Source of the DNA: Clostridia bacterium
Lineage (GTDB): Bacteria > Bacillota > Clostridia > TANB77 > CAG-508
DNA: 57,263 nt
NCBI GenBank assembly: GCA_022793905.1
Contig: JAAWDU010000006.1
Span: forward strand, 1-57,263
Direction: 5' to 3'
The translations under genes were made by a program, and so were the position numbers. The stretch's first letter is position 1. The number at the start of each line of letters is the position of its first letter. Below the pieces are notes generated by a model. It did no database searches and had not been told where the DNA came from. It saw only the letters and a program-made list of their open reading frames with translations. This document shows, piece after piece, positions 53,951-57,263 of this stretch.

Positions 53951-54082
53951 TTTAAAAGGAATAAATATAATTTTTGACATTACCTTACTGGCTTCACTTC
54001 GTTTCGCCATTCGCAACAGGTCACTTCTACACGGGGAGCTTCCCTGCGCGTCCATGGCAAAATTATATTTATCCCTTTTAAA
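53951..54082. repeat. MITE- or REP-like element with 24-bp inverted ends
   Basis: Arms 53951-53974 and 54059-54082 are 24 bp with a single mismatch (TTTAAAAGG[A/G]ATAAATATAATTTT). They enclose an 84-bp core that is much more GC-rich than its surroundings and has its own short pairings. An ORF of 76 codons through it (53867-54097, minus) is probably spurious. It may be a miniature transposable element or a structured RNA. It lies upstream of gap. Confidence 0.6.
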
Positions 54083-54206
54083 CGGCTCGTGAAGCATAGT
54101 TTAAACTCCTATTTTTTTCTTGTTGCAAAAAAATTAAAAGTGCACTTGGGTATTTTCTGCGTGTGTTGTTGTGTGTACATATATTTTTTGTTATTGCATA
54201 AAATAA

Positions 54207-54252
54207 CCTGAGTATATAAATAAACTTTTTTTGTTTATTTATTATACCCAGG
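54207..54252. terminator. Hairpin downstream of the 64-residue protein
   Basis: About 18-bp stem CCTGAGTATATAAATAAAC (54207-54225) and GTTTATTTATTATACCCAGG (54233-54252) with a small bulge. It lies past the stop of the minus-strand gene at 54294. The remaining bases of 53791-54293 outside the repeat show nothing recognisable. Confidence 0.5.
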
Positions 54253-54293
54253 TTTGCCGGCGTTATTTATTTTTATTTTAAGTTTCTTATTTT

Positions 54294-54488
54294 CTAGAAT
54301 CTTATTTCTTGGAATAAGAAGCTTTTAACTCCTTGCCATGTTATTTCTTGATGTAAGAATTCATTTATTTCGTCCTCTACTTTTTGTTGGTATGGTGTCA
54401 ATTCTACCTTTATTTCTTGAAACATAAAATTCTTGAATTTGCTCCAAAAGCTAACTTTTGCTGGTAATTGATTTTGATTTTCTTCCAT
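54294..54488 (-). CDS. Small hypothetical protein
   Basis: 64 residues; AAGGAGG precedes the ATG. No membrane segment; aromatic and amphipathic (FWSKFKNFMFQEIKVELTPYQQ), with an internal repeat of the form SF-K-F-FQEI (FKNFMFQEI and VKSFLFQEI). Similar short proteins with FQEI-like motifs occur in clostridia but I cannot name a function. It has its own promoter and a downstream hairpin. Confidence 0.6.
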   Translation of the reverse strand: MEENQNQLPAKVSFWSKFKNFMFQEIKVELTPYQQKVEDEINEFLHQEITWQGVKSFLFQEIRF

Positions 54489-54532
54489 GCTCGCTTCCTC
54501 CTTTGTACATCGAATTAGTTATTTCTTATTTA

Positions 54533-54561
54533 TTTATACTATACTTTTCCATTTTTTGCAA
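54533..54561 (-). promoter_or_regulatory. Promoter of the 64-residue protein gene
   Basis: On the minus strand, TTGCAA (54556-54561), 17-nt spacer, TATAAA (54533-54538), about 45 nt before the ATG. Confidence 0.6.
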
Positions 54562-54687
54562 GGTTTTAAGGTGGATTTTTGTGTTAAGTTTTTGTTACCA
54601 TTTTGTTACAAAATTGTTACATTTTGGTGGTTTTGCTAAGGATTATTACTTTTTTTGAAGAGTTTTTATAGTTTTTTCCATACAATA

Positions 54688-57263
54688 TCAATGCTGGGCT
54701 GTTTTATCATGTTGGCAATGTGAGTGAGCTGAAGTAAATCCATGCTTGCATTGAGATTGTTTTCCCCCGTTACCGTAAGCAGAATCGGCAAGTTTTGCAC
54801 TTGTAGTAATCGGGGCCACCCCAAGCAATTTCACCAACGGTCTTTCCTGAGTATTGACCGCCGACAACTAGAATGCCAGACAACACCATGCCACCCGTTT
54901 CTGTCATGTGTCAAGCAACCCACGTTCTGGGACCACACAAGTTGCCCGAGTAGTGAACTTAGTTCCACAGATTAGGCAAGTCCCCCAGTTGTATTGTGTC
55001 TGATCAGGTGCTGTAGTGCTTTTTGCTGTACGATACTTACCTGGCTCTTTACATACAAAACTATCGTTTAGAGTTCCCTCACCTCTTCCACTACAGTAAG
55101 TGCAAGTGTTCCATTTCGCTCCGTGAACAATTCAAACCAGTTCCACTACAATATGTTCTATCCGTTCCTGTTGCAGAAATTGGATTACTTTTGCCATCTG
55201 TTACTTCTACTCTCCATGAATAAGTTTGTGTTGTGTATTCTGCTAGTCCTGTTTTAGTCGTAAAGGTTACGTAGTTTCCGCTTGTTCCCGTTTTTGTGTC
55301 CATCGCCGTAGTGCTTCCTCCCCAATAGAGTTTGTACGTCAGTGTTTGGGCTGGGCTGTCGTTATCATATGCTCTTGCTTGGATTGTCATGCTTGTTGTT
55401 GTTTTGCTTGAGCAGTTTGTTGTTAGGCTGTATGGTGGGGTGTTTGCTAGCTGAGTTTTTATGCTTACTTCTGTGCTCGTTCCTGTATTTCCTGCTCCGT
55501 CTGTTACTGTTACTCGTATTTTGTAGTTTGTGTTGTCTTTTGGCACATTGAAGGTTACTGTTTTGCTTCCATTTGTGTCATTTCCTTGCATGCCTATTTG
55601 CCAAGCTCCACTTCCTTCTTTGTATTCGAATTTGTAGTGCGTTATTCCGGCTTCCTCCGCTTTCTCCTGCATTTGCTGTTGTTGTTATGCTGTTTGTTTC
55701 TGCACTTGTGCCACTTAGGCTTGGCTTTGGTGCTGTTCCGTCTCTTTTGAAGGTTATTACATTGCTTTTTGCTGATGTTTTGCCTGTTTCATCTATGGCA
55801 TATGCTTCTATTGTGTAGGTTCCATTTGCTGTTATTCTATCTGTATGAGTTTTGCCATTTATTATTGTTTCTGTTCCATTTTTTATGTATTTTATTTTTG
55901 CTGTTAGGCTTTCGTCGGCTGGATTGCTTGGGTCTGTTACTGTTATTGTTACTGCTCCTGTTCCTTTGTACCAATTACTTGTTCCATTTGGTGTGTTTGG
56001 TTTTATGCTTATTACTGGTGGGTTTAATGTTCCGTTTGTGCTTGCTCTTCCGCCCTTGTGTCTGCTCATTTCCTGCATAGTCTTTTGCTATTATATCTAT
56101 GTCGTAGGTTGTGTTTGGTTTTAGTCCTGTTGCTTGGAAGATTCCGCTTGTGTTTATGCTTCCTGCTCCTATTTCTATTCTGCTTGTTGTTCCTACTTCT
56201 GTTATGTAACATTTGTATGTTACTGGGTTTCCGTTTACTCCACTACTTGGATTTGGGTCTATTGCTCTTGTGCTTATTTGGAAGCTTTTTGGTTTTATAT
56301 TGCTTATACTTGGTTCTGTACTTGTGAAGCTTGGTGCTTTTGTGTCTTTTGGTATGTTTATTGTTATTTGGTTTGATTCTCTTCCTGCATAGTCGTATGT
56401 TTTTACTATTATTTCTGTTATTCCTTCTCTTTCGTTATCTCCTATTGCTATTTTGTCTGTTATTTTCTTTTTCTTCCAAGTGCTGTCTTCTCCTTTTATC
56501 ATGTATTTATATCCTGCTATTTTTGAGGTTTTATCTTCTCCTTTTATTTCTATTGTTACTCCTGTTTTATACCATCCATTTTCTGGCACTTTGCTTGCTA
56601 TTGTTGGTATTATTGTTTCTGGATATCTTGGCTCTTCTATACTTGGGTTTTCTGTGTCTATTTGCATTGTTTCTTGGGCTTTTTCTGGGTCTGATTTGTA
56701 GGTTCCGTCTGTTGTCCATCCTTTTATTGTTATTGTTCCGTTTGTGTTTATTGTGATTGGTCCTTCGTATTTTATTCCTTCTTCTGGGGTTGTTGCTAGT
56801 CCGTTTTCTATTATCATGTATCTTATTTCTTTTGCACTTGGACTATCTGTTTCCATTGTTACTTGTACTTCTGTTTTGTACCAGTCGTTTTCTCCGTTTG
56901 GTTCTGTTGGGTTTAAGATAATTACTGGTGGTTTTAGTTTGTCTGATACATTGTCTACATATACTATCTTATATCTTACTGCTCCACTATTTGATGTTGC
57001 TTTGACCAAGTACTCTCCTGTTCCTATTCCACTTACTTCCCATTCTTCTTTTGCCCTTGGGCTTTGTATTGTCATGTCTTCTATTATCTTGTCTTTGTAG
57101 ATTAGTTCTAGTTTCGCTACTCCGTTTATTTCGTCTTTTGCCATTGCTTCTATTTTTGCTGTGCTTTTTATGTATCTTGCTTTTAATGTTAATTCACTAT
57201 CTATGATTGGTGGTTTGCCTTCTTCTTCTTTTCCTAGGTAGTCTACTCTTACTTTTCCTCTTA
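54688..57263 (-). CDS. Large Ig/fibronectin-like surface protein, 5' end outside window (six CGG +1 skips)
   Basis: At least 855 residues; the N-terminus lies beyond 57263. Skips at 56050-56052, 55647-55649, 55121-55123, 54946-54948, 54861-54863 and 54773-54775 give one frame to TGA at 54688. The body is a series of beta-sandwich repeats (PPVIxLxPTxPNGxNDWYK, VTxTxDGAGNTG, YDYAGRESNQ, DYAGNEQTQG) like bacterial Ig or fibronectin type III modules. The last 150 residues are Cys/His-rich (CTYC, CLICG, CKTCRFCLG, CKHG, CQHD). No cell-wall sorting signal is visible at the end. Probably secreted; adhesion role inferred only. Confidence 0.75.

Noticed and set aside
53867..54097. 76-codon ORF on the minus strand (starting MLHEPFKRDKYNF)
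   Set aside because: It runs through the inverted-repeat element, has no ribosome binding site of note and its composition follows the repeat, not a protein.

Overview
The window looks like the chromosome of a low-GC, anaerobic, fermentative, spore-forming member of the Bacillota (Clostridia-like). The basis is the AT-rich codon use (AGA, GGA and ATA preferred), the strong AGGAGG ribosome binding sites, the consensus -35/-10 promoters, a gerK-type spore germination operon with two BofA-like genes, pyruvate formate-lyase with its activase, a bifunctional AdhE, and a ferredoxin-thioredoxin reductase/thioredoxin pair. No rRNA, tRNA or CRISPR array was recognised.

The main observation runs through the whole window. 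Wherever the codon CGG falls in frame in a gene of native composition, the frame must advance by one base: the C is skipped and the following GGN is read as glycine. I found 54 such sites in 23 genes. Each restores a full-length family member, for example AdhE with six sites, GpmI with six, PurB with four, and Pth, Pgk, PflA and GerKC with three each. After removing one base per site, every reconstructed gene is an exact multiple of three. In the same genes, by hand count, about 60 out-of-frame CGG trinucleotides (xCG Gxx or xxC GGx) cause no shift, and I found no in-frame CGG read as arginine. This pattern is tied to the reading frame, so sequencing error explains it poorly. It suggests near-obligatory +1 decoding of CGG, or quadruplet decoding of CGGN as Gly. 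Coding intervals below are therefore given as whole genes with the skip sites listed. Three GC-richer genes (29108-31819, 36431-36868, 46663-47100) break the rule: they contain nine in-frame CGG codons that must be read as Arg, or at least not skipped. They look foreign.

Layout. 1-1693: the end of a tnpV-like gene, a nitroreductase and an MBL-fold hydrolase. 1970-12228: a putative integrative element bounded by a 16-bp direct repeat. It holds a tyrosine integrase, an excisionase-like protein, HTH proteins, DUF6076-, DUF4236-, SAP-, replication-relaxation- and DUF6100-like genes, a DUF3800 protein and a candidate small RNA. 12376-15102: a small hypothetical protein, an HExxH protein and a patatin-like lipase. 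15394-17391: trxA with an FTR-like protein, a DUF3298-like protein, a DUF2508 protein and bofA. 17520-23989: glmS, rsmA, leuS and a second HExxH protein. 24133-29055: purine genes purN-purE-purC, then purB (reverse) and purA. 29108-36868: a foreign DEAH helicase, a multi-HTH protein, adhE and a foreign small gene. 37049-41526: gerKA-gerKB-gerKC, a small membrane protein and a second bofA-like gene. 41528-43291: rng and pth. 43436-46546: pflB and pflA. 46663-47100: a foreign small gene. 47178-53790: the lower glycolytic cluster eno, gpmI, tpiA, pgk and gap on the minus strand, with a YezG-like gene inside it. 53791-54687: an inverted-repeat element and a 64-residue protein. 54688-57263: a large Ig/fibronectin-like surface protein with a Cys/His-rich tail, cut by the window edge.

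The genes describe glycolysis to pyruvate (gap-pgk-tpiA-gpmI-eno), mixed-acid/ethanol fermentation (pflB/pflA and adhE), purine synthesis, translation and RNA maintenance (leuS, rsmA, pth, rng), and spore germination. Most of these would be annotated as broken genes unless CGG is read as a +1 skip.
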